From the NCBI RefSeq assembly GCF_008271295.1, contig NZ_VTOY01000020.1, positions 1-34,216 on the forward strand: a DNA stretch of 34,216 nt, in the 5' to 3' direction. The DNA comes from Pseudoselenomonas ruminis. Its GTDB lineage: Bacteria > Bacillota > Negativicutes > Selenomonadales > Selenomonadaceae. Shown here piece after piece: positions 1 through 6,920 of the stretch; positions within the stretch are counted from its first letter, which is position 1, and each line of letters starts with the position of its first letter. The translations under genes and the position numbers were made by a program. Below the pieces are notes generated by a model. The model searched no databases. It was not told the origin of the DNA and saw only the letters and a list, made by a program, of their open reading frames with translations.

Positions 1-50
1 CTGGCGGGTCCGGCTCTGGCGGGTCCGGCTCTGGCGGGTCCGGCTCTGGC
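1..50. repeat. 15-bp tandem repeat in flagellin 2 (edge of window)
   Basis: About 3.3 copies of the 15-mer ctggcgggtccggct are visible, cut by the window edge. On the minus strand they encode Pro-Glu-Pro-Asp-Pro repeats. The unit is identical to that at 2114-2188 in the neighbouring flagellin, so the two genes share a perfect homology block just before the C-terminal domain. Confidence 0.95.
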
Positions 51-1633
51 AAAGTTTCTATTTTTCCTATTGTGCCACTCATCCCAATAACTCCATTCGT
101 TATAACCTTACGAACTTCCCCAGCACCTTGCCCGTTGAGCATTTTTAACGCATAAGTAGAACCATATTTTACTACGAACATCCCTCTTCCTCCAGGCAAT
201 GTTATAGCTGTATCCTCAGCCAAATCATCTATATTATAATAATTCTTATAATGTTCTTCCCACGGCTGTTGAGCATCTTTCAATCCATTCATCAACGCAG
301 TTCCTAAATCATCTGCTGAATTAGCTCCTTTTATCCCTATTATATATGCACTGTAACATAGCGATTTGTATGATTTTTCTAGCTCTTTTTCATTTTGCAC
401 GGGGTCAATACTAATAGGAGTTCCCTCTCTAGGACTATCTGATGATAATAAAATCCCTTCGCCCATATCTAAAGTTGCATCAAATATGATACTTGTTATA
501 TAACCATCATATGTTTTTGCATAGCTTTTTCTTGTTATCGAAAATCCTTGTCCATGAAAATCATCTGGAATCTTAGCTTTTTTTCCATTTAATTCCGCAT
601 TTGCAAAATCTATTTCTACTCCTGTATATCTGTTTGATGCATTTTCACTGCTCATTGCAACAGTACTATTATTTGCTTCCGCAATTATTTTTCCTGTACC
701 AATTTCTTCTTTTATTACAGCTGAATAATATTCCGCGCTTCCAAATGTAGAGACAGTAGTTACTTCCGTACCAATAGGAGGTATCTTTCTATACTGCTTA
801 TTAATTTTATAAAGAGGTTTATCTGCAAAAGGATACTCCGTCTCTGTCTTAGAATATATATTATATTTCCCATTTAAGTCCTTAGTAACATATTTATAGT
901 ACGGCGGAGAATATCCTTCTATTCCACCAAATCCAGCATCTTTTGTTATCCCGACAGCTTCCGGAAATAGTCCTGTAATTTCATTTTCTTTATATTTACT
1001 AGCACTACCATCAAATACCAAATTCGTAACATCCCCCTCAACTATCGAGGATACGTTCTTTGCGCTATTACTCTCAAACGTAATTTTCGATTTACTTAAT
1101 TGTGGCATTCCCCATACAACGTTAAAATTTTTTGATTGAGTTTTGTCTAATTTTATCGAATTCATTAAACTGCTCAATCCAGATATTTCTTCGTATTCTT
1201 TGTACCAATACCTTCCATCCATCAATATTTTCCCATTATAGTTAGTTGTAGCCGCGATATTGTCTATCCCTGCCATACGCGAAGCAAATTCTTTTTGCAA
1301 TACTGCTCTATCTACCTCACTGTTATGGTCGTTAGCAGAATCTATGGCCATAGCCTTCATATCACGCAATTCATCAATGATATCTTGCATTCCCTTTTCG
1401 GCAATCTTAACCAAATCAATCCCCTTTTTTGCATTTTCTATATCCTGCCCCAATGAACGTATCATCACTCGCATTTTTTCTGAAACCGAATACTCTGCTG
1501 CACCATCCCCAGCACCATTGATTTTCATCCCATTGGCTACTTTTTTCAAATCTTTCGATAATTTATTAGAGTTTTTATCGTTTTCATGCAAAGCCATTAC
1601 AGCGGCTGTGTCATGTCTAACTACCATAGCCAT
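1..1633 (-). CDS. flagellin-like protein, second of tandem pair (3' end outside window)
   Basis: Filament subunit of the flagellum, exported through the flagellar type III apparatus. The frame opens at ATG 1633 (MAMVVRHDTAAVMALHE) and stays open to base 1, so the C-terminal D0/D1 domain lies off the left edge. The first ~135 residues form a classic flagellin N-domain (NGMKINGAGDGAAEYSVSEK, SLGQDIENAKKGIDLVKIAE, NYNGKILMDGRYWYKEYE) and are nearly identical, also in DNA, to those of the gene at 1681-3663. The middle ~370 residues are divergent but related (VEIDFANAELNGKKAKIPDD versus AELDFSNANINGKALKFPSD). The last visible part is a PEPDP repeat matching that of the upstream paralogue. The gap to the upstream flagellin is only 47 bp with no terminator seen, so co-transcription is likely. 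Upstream bases AAAGGATCGGTGATTT provide the ribosome binding site. Confidence 0.9.
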   Translation of the reverse strand, partial: MAMVVRHDTAAVMALHENDKNSNKLSKDLKKVANGMKINGAGDGAAEYSVSEKMRVMIRSLGQDIENAKKGIDLVKIAEKGMQDIIDELRDMKAMAIDSANDHNSEVDRAVLQKEFASRMAGIDNIAATTNYNGKILMDGRYWYKEYEEISGLSSLMNSIKLDKTQSKNFNVVWGMPQLSKSKITFESNSAKNVSSIVEGDVTNLVFDGSASKYKENEITGLFPEAVGITKDAGFGGIEGYSPPYYKYVTKDLNGKYNIYSKTETEYPFADKPLYKINKQYRKIPPIGTEVTTVSTFGSAEYYSAVIKEEIGTGKIIAEANNSTVAMSSENASNRYTGVEIDFANAELNGKKAKIPDDFHGQGFSITRKSYAKTYDGYITSIIFDATLDMGEGILLSSDSPREGTPISIDPVQNEKELEKSYKSLCYSAYIIGIKGANSADDLGTALMNGLKDAQQPWEEHYKNYYNIDDLAEDTAITLPGGRGMFVVKYGSTYALKMLNGQGAGEVRKVITNGVIGMSGTIGKIETLPEPDPPEPDPPEPDPP

Positions 1634-1680
1634 ATAAATCACCGATCCTTTATAAACAGATAAACAACCATATATTATTT

Positions 1681-3663
1681 TTACTGTAATAAATTAAGCA
1701 CTAACCCTCTATTGTGGTTGGCTTGCGCCAGTATTGCCTTAGATGTTTGCGTTAAGATATTATCCTTGACGTAATTCATCATAGATTTTGCCATATCAGC
1801 ATCGCGAATAACACTTTCCGCACTAGTTATATTTTCTTCGGCTGTGGTATTGTTATCTATGGTGTATTGGAGTTTTGTCTGATATGCTCCCATACGGGTT
1901 AATTCGTTCAGTGCGTAATCCAATGCCTCATCTAACTTTCCCATCGCCTTTCTAGCTTCTTCTATGGGGTCAATTACCACATCCTGTAACCCCATAGCTT
2001 TGGTGTGCATATCATTGATATACACCCGCAAATGTTGATTCTGCTTAGGTCCATAGTGGATAATCAGCGGATTACCCTCAAATCGCTTGCTCCTACGCTC
2101 ATATTGTGGATTTGGCTCTGGCGGGTCCGGCTCTGGCGGGTCCGGCTCTGGCGGGTCCGGCTCTGGCGGGTCCGGCTCTGGCGGGTCCGGATTAGGTGCT
2201 TGCGCCTCTTCTTCTCCACCTCCACTTAATGCACCAATTCCTCCATTATAAATCACCATCGGCTGGTCTTTCTTTAAAAAACTATATGTCCCTTTTTCTA
2301 TATCATGATAAAGCATTACAGAATGTATTTTTGATATTAATAGTGTGTCATTTAACTGATATTCCATGCCTGCAGCGTCATTAGCTGCTTTTATTCCCTT
2401 GAAAATATTTTCCAAAACATCCGCTTCTGCACAATCATCAGTACCAAGCCCAATAGCGTAAACATATGAATTTTTTATCTTTTTTCCATTTATTCCCTCA
2501 TCTGTTTTATACATGATTCCCGTCCCTGCTGGCCTGCCAGTTTCCAATTTTATCCCAATATATTGCTCGCATTCTTTGCACATAATCGTGATACTTTGAT
2601 TATTTAAATCTGATGGGAATTTCAAAGCTTTACCATTTATGTTTGCATTGCTAAAATCCAACTCCGCTTGATATCTTTTTTCGCCATATGATACATCAGA
2701 ATAATCCATGGTAATTATACTTGCATCATCATAGGTTTTTCCATAAAAAACGCATGGGGTATATGTATTATCCTTATTTTTTACATATACAGTCTGCCCA
2801 TCCTGTGGCATATTATTTGCCGTATATTCTTTTATACTCCCATTCTCAACTTTTTGATATATAGGTGGTAAAAAATTTCCTTGAATAACATTTGGCATCT
2901 CTAATTTTTTATATTCACGAGGAAACTTCTTAGTTTTATCATACTCATTTGGCATATATCCATCAAGATAACCATAGTCCAACAAAAAAGCTTTTCCCGT
3001 CGGTGATGTTGGAAACATATTTTCAATCGCATTTTCAGTCGGTGGCGTCTTTGGATTTAATTTTGCCTGCTCTTTCGAAGTATTTTCTAGGAAAAGTTTC
3101 GACCTCACAAGCTGTGGCATCCCCCATACTGTATTTAGATTTTTCGTATTTATCAACAGATTGGAATTTCTAGTCTTATTAGACTGATTCATACCACTAT
3201 TACTTCCTGACAACATCTCGTCATATTCCTTGTACCAATACCTCCCATCCATCAATATTTTCCCGTTGTAATTAGTTGTAGCCGCGATATTGTCTATTCC
3301 TGCCATACGTGATGCAAATTCTTTTTGCAATACTGCTCTATCTACTTCACTGTTATGGTCGTTAGCAGAATCTATGGCCATAGCCTTCATATCTCGCAAT
3401 TCGTCAATGATATCTTGCATTCCCGTTTCGGCAATCTTGACCAAATCAATCCCTTTTTTGGCATTTTCTATATCTTGCCCCAACGAACGTATCATCACTC
3501 GCATTTTCTCTGAAATCGAATACTCTGCTGCACCGTCCCCAGCGCCACTGATTTTCATCCCATTAGCTGCTTTTTTCAAATCTTTCGATAATTTATTAGA
3601 ATTTTTTTTGCTTTCACGAAGCGCATGCATGGCCGCCCCACTATTCATTATCACCATAGACAT
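1681..3663 (-). CDS. flagellin-like protein, first of tandem pair
   Basis: Flagellar filament subunit of 660 aa, much longer than a ~280-aa minimal flagellin because of a central insertion. Residues ~1-145 are the flagellin N-domain (LSKDLKKAANGMKISGAGDG, MRVMIRSLGQDIENAKKGID, NYNGKILMDGRYWYKEY). Residues ~150-480 are the variable middle, ~484-520 a PEPDP repeat linker, and ~545-660 the C-domain (VYINDMHTKAMGLQ, AYQTKLQYTIDNNTTAEENI, ending QANHNRGLVLNLLQ). The middle contains four cysteines (TPCVFYG, MCKECEQY, DDCAEAD), unusual for an exported flagellin. The gene starts 28 bp after a small XRE regulator and is followed by a second flagellin, suggesting one transcription unit. No convincing sigma-28 promoter was seen. 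A CCCGATAT near 3698-3705 (minus strand) lies inside the regulator's last codons and has no matching -35. Confidence 0.93.
   Translation of the reverse strand: MSMVIMNSGAAMHALRESKKNSNKLSKDLKKAANGMKISGAGDGAAEYSISEKMRVMIRSLGQDIENAKKGIDLVKIAETGMQDIIDELRDMKAMAIDSANDHNSEVDRAVLQKEFASRMAGIDNIAATTNYNGKILMDGRYWYKEYDEMLSGSNSGMNQSNKTRNSNLLINTKNLNTVWGMPQLVRSKLFLENTSKEQAKLNPKTPPTENAIENMFPTSPTGKAFLLDYGYLDGYMPNEYDKTKKFPREYKKLEMPNVIQGNFLPPIYQKVENGSIKEYTANNMPQDGQTVYVKNKDNTYTPCVFYGKTYDDASIITMDYSDVSYGEKRYQAELDFSNANINGKALKFPSDLNNQSITIMCKECEQYIGIKLETGRPAGTGIMYKTDEGINGKKIKNSYVYAIGLGTDDCAEADVLENIFKGIKAANDAAGMEYQLNDTLLISKIHSVMLYHDIEKGTYSFLKKDQPMVIYNGGIGALSGGGEEEAQAPNPDPPEPDPPEPDPPEPDPPEPDPPEPNPQYERRSKRFEGNPLIIHYGPKQNQHLRVYINDMHTKAMGLQDVVIDPIEEARKAMGKLDEALDYALNELTRMGAYQTKLQYTIDNNTTAEENITSAESVIRDADMAKSMMNYVKDNILTQTSKAILAQANHNRGLVLNLLQ
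2114..2188. repeat. five 15-bp tandem repeats (PEPDP) in flagellin 1
   Basis: Five perfect copies of ggctctggcgggtcc (2114-2128, 2129-2143, 2144-2158, 2159-2173, 2174-2188), followed by a degenerate sixth (ggattagg). The period is a multiple of three, so gain or loss of units keeps the frame. They encode a Pro/Glu/Asp linker between the variable middle and the conserved C-domain of the flagellin. Confidence 0.97.
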
Positions 3664-3691
3664 AAACGGTCACCAACCTTCCCACAACATA

Positions 3692-3967
3692 TTACATATC
3701 GGGATATAGTTTGTAGTTCCACATACTCTTTTCTAATACCGTGAACGTCGTTAGCAGTGATGGATCTATTTCCAGCCCCTCCGCTATATCGAGCAACATG
3801 GCAATAGATATATTCTCGCCGTACTTCCCCCGTTCGATTCGGCTCAGAGTACTTTGGCTGATATGAATCTTTTCTGCCAACTGGCTTTGCTCCATACCGT
3901 ACAATGTGCGATAATATGCGATTTTAGCTCCGATTTGCCGATAAAAAATATCCCGACGAATCCCCAC
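3692..3967 (-). CDS. small XRE-family HTH regulator upstream of flagellins
   Basis: DNA-binding protein of 91 aa consisting almost entirely of one Cro/C1-type helix-turn-helix (IGAKIAYYRTLYGMEQSQLA, EKIHISQSTLSRIERGKYGE), followed by a short helical tail (LLDIAEGLEIDPSLL). The open frame begins with a GTG at 3976, but that codon overlaps the Shine-Dalgarno AGAGGTG. GTG 3967, eight bases downstream of AGAGG, is therefore the better start. It lies 28 bp upstream of flagellin 1 on the same strand, so it may be co-transcribed with, and possibly control, the flagellins; the function is inference. It is divergent from another XRE gene at 4203. A TATAAT (minus strand, 3994-3999) could be its -10, with no good -35. 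Confidence 0.8.
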   Translation of the reverse strand: MGIRRDIFYRQIGAKIAYYRTLYGMEQSQLAEKIHISQSTLSRIERGKYGENISIAMLLDIAEGLEIDPSLLTTFTVLEKSMWNYKLYPDM

Positions 3968-4042
3968 AGCGTTCACCTCTTTACAACTTACTTATTATAA
4001 TTATCGCATTTATTGGTTTATTTGTTTCGCATATATACGCCG

Positions 4043-4109
4043 TATTATAGCAAATATATTCATAATACCTCAGATAGTGATTTTGGGTATTATTATTTAT
4101 ATTATAGTG
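4043..4109. promoter_or_regulatory. imperfect inverted repeat between divergent XRE genes (candidate operator)
   Basis: The arm at 4043-4069 reads toward cataatacc and the arm at 4086-4109 begins ggtattat. The reverse complement of the first (GGTATTATGAATATATTTGC...) resembles the second (GGTATTATTATTTATATTAT...), with a 16-bp centre. The repeat sits between two divergent HTH regulators, where an autoregulatory operator would be expected. The region is very AT-rich, so part of the symmetry may be fortuitous. Confidence 0.4.
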
Positions 4110-4149
4110 CTTTTCAATTATTAACACAAGATATTCTTTTCCTTTAATA

Positions 4150-4178
4150 TTGCTTTTCACTATATTTTTTTTTATACT
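4150..4178 (+). promoter_or_regulatory. sigma-70-type promoter for XRE gene at 4203
   Basis: TTGCTT (4150-4155), a 17-bp T-rich spacer and TATACT (4173-4178), placing the start of transcription about 17 bases before the gene. The Shine-Dalgarno GAGAGGTG follows at about 4187-4194. Confidence 0.65.
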
Positions 4179-4202
4179 CTTGTATAGAGAGGTGAAAAAT
4201 AT

Positions 4203-4586
4203 ATGAGCATTGGTAACCGACTAAAGAAACTCCGCAAAGAACTAGGTATGAATCAAACTGACTTTGGAGCACGCCTCAACCTTAGCCAAACTACTATCGG
4301 CCAATATGAAAAAGAAACACGCCCTATTACAGAGCGTGTCATTTCTCAACTTACAGCTGAATATAATATAAACGAAGAATACCTGCGCCATGGCACAGGC
4401 GAAATGTTTGTCAACCATCGTTCCAATATTGTAGCAGAATTAGCTGACAAACTGCTCTTATCAGAACGAGAACAGCAACTCTTGCTAGCCTACTCCACGT
4501 TTCCCATCGAGAAACGCCAATTATTTCTTGATTTTGCCTGCGATTTTTTCCACAAATTACAAGAACCAAACCATCCAGAACGATAG
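4203..4586 (+). CDS. XRE-family HTH transcriptional regulator
   Basis: A 127-aa phage-repressor-like DNA-binding protein. Residues ~1-65 are a helix-turn-helix of Cro/C1 type (IGNRLKKLRKELGMNQTDFG, ARLNLSQTTIGQYEKETRPI, ITERVISQLTAEYNINEEYL). The rest is a helical tail (NIVAELADKLLLSEREQQLL) of the kind seen in short phage-like repressors without a peptidase domain. It has its own promoter (4150-4178), a GAGAGGTG ribosome binding site and a hairpin about 95 bp downstream. It is divergent from the small XRE gene at 3692-3967 and stands at the boundary between the AT-rich flagellin region and the GC-richer chromosome. The target is unknown; the divergent regulator and flagellins are the obvious candidates. 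Confidence 0.85.
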   Translation: MSIGNRLKKLRKELGMNQTDFGARLNLSQTTIGQYEKETRPITERVISQLTAEYNINEEYLRHGTGEMFVNHRSNIVAELADKLLLSEREQQLLLAYSTFPIEKRQLFLDFACDFFHKLQEPNHPER

Positions 4587-4679
4587 TCATTTTTCTTGAT
4601 GATTATCTTACAAAACTACAGAAGAACCTCTATTTCTTGAATACGAAATTATAAATACGCCATTGTTGTGTTTATGAAT

Positions 4680-4727
4680 AAACCGCCTGACAAGTCAAAT
4701 GATGTAATGACCAATCAGGCGGTTTTC
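4680..4727 (+). terminator. hairpin terminator, probably bidirectional
   Basis: AAACCGCCTGA (4680-4690) pairs with TCAGGCGGTTT (4715-4725), followed by T's on the plus strand. It lies 94 bp after the XRE gene. Its loop contains TGACAAGTCAAA, a motif that recurs in other intergenic regions here. Confidence 0.65.
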
Positions 4728-4801
4728 TATACGTCAACCAGCAGTCGCTTTTTCAGCTAGAAGTGAAGCTCGTTTTCTTTCTCCCAGCATCATAACAAAA
4801 T

Positions 4802-4830
4802 AAGAGACCACCCACAAAGGATGGTCTCGT
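4802..4830 (-). terminator. terminator of glutamine synthetase gene
   Basis: GAGACCA (4804-4810) pairs with TGGTCTC (4822-4828), extended by CC/GG around one mismatch. On the minus strand it is followed by a T-rich stretch (TTATTTTG). It begins about 20 bases after the glnA stop codon. Confidence 0.75.
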
Positions 4831-4848
4831 CTTACCGATAGGAACCTA

Positions 4849-6738
4849 TCAAATCATATTCTTGGAATAGGAATCGTAGAGTGCTTTGAGCTCCTCGACC
4901 TTGTCGTACATCTCGACCTGCAGGCCCGATGCCGTTGCATAGTCGCCTTCGTTGAGGGCGTTGATGAGCAGCGTGAACAGCGATTTCTCGTCGATGCTGT
5001 CTTTTGCCAGATAGGTGCGGATGCCGTTGATCTTGTTCCAGTTGTAGGAATCCTGATCCGTGACGAAATCGGATTTGATTTCACGGGCCTTGCGGACGAT
5101 GTCGCGGTTCTCCGGGATGATGCGGGAAATGAGCTCGGTCTTCCAGCGAATCAGCGCACCATCGCGGAACGCATTGATGATCTGGTCGTTGAGTGCGCCG
5201 CCGCTCGTGATGACAGCTTTCTTCTCAGCATAGGTCTCGAAGTTCTGCATGTTCTCCCAAACCGTAGCCGGCGGAGCACCAAACAGGCGGTCACGCTCTT
5301 CTTCGGTGTAGTCTTCGAAGACATCCTTCTCGGAACGGTATGCGCGGTCTTTCTCGAGGTAGAAACCTTCTTCGCCAGCTTCCTTGGAAAGCTCAGCCAG
5401 AAGCTCTGCCGTCGTGTGTTTAACAGCAACCTTGATACCATCGAGGCATGCGGAGTAAATGGCAGCGAGAACGAGGTACGTATTCGTGTACGGGTTGCAA
5501 GCGCGGAGCTCGAAACGCGTAGCATACGGGTTACCGAGGTCGCGGATAAGGCCGGCCAGGATCGTACGGTTACGGGACGGCTGATCCGGTTTGTGGCCCA
5601 GCGACGTGACGATGCAGACCGGAGCCTCGAAGCCCGGTTTGAGGCGGTTCAGCGAGTCATTCGTAGCCGAAACGAACGGGTTGATGCTCTCATAGTTCTT
5701 GAGCAGGCCCATGATGGCACCATAGCCCACCGAGCTCATGAAGTCTTTGAGCTGATCGTCCGCCGTGAACAGGTTGTGGAGCTTGCCGTCTTTCGTGATG
5801 GCAGCCATGCCGATGTGCGTATGCTCACCGTTACCAGCCAGGCCAATCATCGGTTTCGCCTTGAAGCTGACCTCGAGGCCCATGGAGCGGAATACTTCCT
5901 TGACGACCGTGCGGACGAAGATTTCGTTATCGGCAGCCTGCAGGGCATCGGCAAAGCGCCAGTCAATCTCGAGCTGCTCGCAGACATGCGTCATATGACC
6001 ATTTTCGTCAATCTGTGCCTTAAGGCCGCCGACCTCTTTGTGACCCATCTCCACGCTGAAACCGTATTTGTCGAGCTCAAGCAGGCAGTTTTCCATAGCC
6101 GTGCGGACTGCACCATGCGTACGCTCCCAATACTGCTCCTGCATGACCTGCGAAGCGGACATCTCTTCGATAGCTGCTTCCTCAAGCGGCGTCTTGACCC
6201 AGAACTCAAGCTCCGTAGCCGACGTAAACGAAATATCGACAACGTCGTTGCCATCGATGCTCTCAAGACCGGACATCTTCGGATTCTCTTTGAAGAGTTT
6301 CAGCAGCTCGTTCTTGACGTATTCCATCGAGTCAGCGAGCACAGCACGCGAGTCAACGCGTTTGCCCTCATGTACGAGGAAGGACGGGATGCGCAGCGTG
6401 CCGACTGGCTTGCCCGTTTCATCATCGTAGTATTCCATGTTGTAGTCAACGAACCAGTTAACGGATGGGTCAATCGGCATATCGACTTTTGCGTTATTCA
6501 GCGTAGCGATACCCGTGAGCACAACGGAAGAACCATCGGTCTGTACGGCCGTGCCGGCATAGAAATCATCGATATCTTTGAGGAAAATGCGGACCGGAAT
6601 CTTTTCATCCGTGTCGTTGCCAGCCATGTCGACGCCGACGAGCGAAACGAATTTGATTTCGGGATGCGACTTGACGAGCTCAAGTACTTCTTCTTTGCTG
6701 GAGTTTGCCGGGATTACATAGAGTAAATCTTCCATCAT
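4849..6738 (-). CDS. glnA: glutamine synthetase, long divergent type I-like form
   Basis: Cytoplasmic enzyme condensing ammonia with glutamate using ATP, the central step of ammonia assimilation. At 629 aa it is far longer than classic GSI (~440-470 aa) and shorter than typical GSIII (~700 aa). The beta-grasp-like region occupies roughly residues 1-110. The catalytic domain shows metal/ATP-site motifs: ATELEFWV (~174-181), KEVGGLKAQID (~234-244), FADALQAADNE (~262-272), AGNGEHTHIGM (~301-311), DSLNRLKPGFEAPV (~361-374) and RFELRACNPYTNTYLVLAA (~408-426). A C-terminal extension of about 150 residues is helical. The start is supported by AAAGGATGG six bases before tandem ATGs. A hairpin with a T-run lies in the 182-bp upstream gap, so the gene may be attenuated. 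Symbol given by family; the subclass is uncertain. Confidence 0.88.
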   Translation of the reverse strand: MMEDLLYVIPANSSKEEVLELVKSHPEIKFVSLVGVDMAGNDTDEKIPVRIFLKDIDDFYAGTAVQTDGSSVVLTGIATLNNAKVDMPIDPSVNWFVDYNMEYYDDETGKPVGTLRIPSFLVHEGKRVDSRAVLADSMEYVKNELLKLFKENPKMSGLESIDGNDVVDISFTSATELEFWVKTPLEEAAIEEMSASQVMQEQYWERTHGAVRTAMENCLLELDKYGFSVEMGHKEVGGLKAQIDENGHMTHVCEQLEIDWRFADALQAADNEIFVRTVVKEVFRSMGLEVSFKAKPMIGLAGNGEHTHIGMAAITKDGKLHNLFTADDQLKDFMSSVGYGAIMGLLKNYESINPFVSATNDSLNRLKPGFEAPVCIVTSLGHKPDQPSRNRTILAGLIRDLGNPYATRFELRACNPYTNTYLVLAAIYSACLDGIKVAVKHTTAELLAELSKEAGEEGFYLEKDRAYRSEKDVFEDYTEEERDRLFGAPPATVWENMQNFETYAEKKAVITSGGALNDQIINAFRDGALIRWKTELISRIIPENRDIVRKAREIKSDFVTDQDSYNWNKINGIRTYLAKDSIDEKSLFTLLINALNEGDYATASGLQVEMYDKVEELKALYDSYSKNMI

Positions 6739-6769
6739 GTACCATCCTTTTCATAAATCATTACATACG

Positions 6770-6830
6770 AAAAAGCCATACAGAATAATCCGCCAGACGC
6801 AAACGTCCGCAGGTCATATCCTGTATGGCT
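6770..6830 (-). promoter_or_regulatory. long hairpin with T-run upstream of glnA (terminator or attenuator)
   Basis: On the minus strand AGCCATACAG (6830-6821) pairs perfectly with CTGTATGGCT (6783-6774) and is followed by five T's, like an intrinsic terminator. The 37-base interior contains a second hairpin, GACG-TTTG-CGTC (6807-6796). The element sits 90 bases after the stop of the metallopeptidase-like gene and 36 bases before the glnA ATG. It could terminate the upstream operon or act as a glnA leader attenuator. I recognise no known riboswitch consensus. Confidence 0.6.
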
Positions 6831-6920
6831 CCATTGCCATAAGCTATTTACTTACAGGAGTTATCTTAGCACAGCCAAAATAGTTTGTAAAGGTCTATTT
6901 TTTGTATACATGATAACTTC

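Noticed and set aside
1-50. Tandem 15-mers as a CRISPR array
   Set aside because: The units are directly adjacent without spacers and are in-frame coding repeats of a flagellin.
3698-3705. CCCGATAT (minus strand) as a sigma-28 -10 for flagellin 1
   Set aside because: It lies in the last codons of the XRE gene (TAT CCC GAT ATG TAA) and there is no TAAA-like -35 at 15 bases upstream.
5416-6726. 436-aa open frame on the plus strand opposite glutamine synthetase
   Set aside because: It is the antisense shadow of glnA: GC-rich codon bias opens the complementary frame, the product has no recognisable motif and no Shine-Dalgarno sequence fits.
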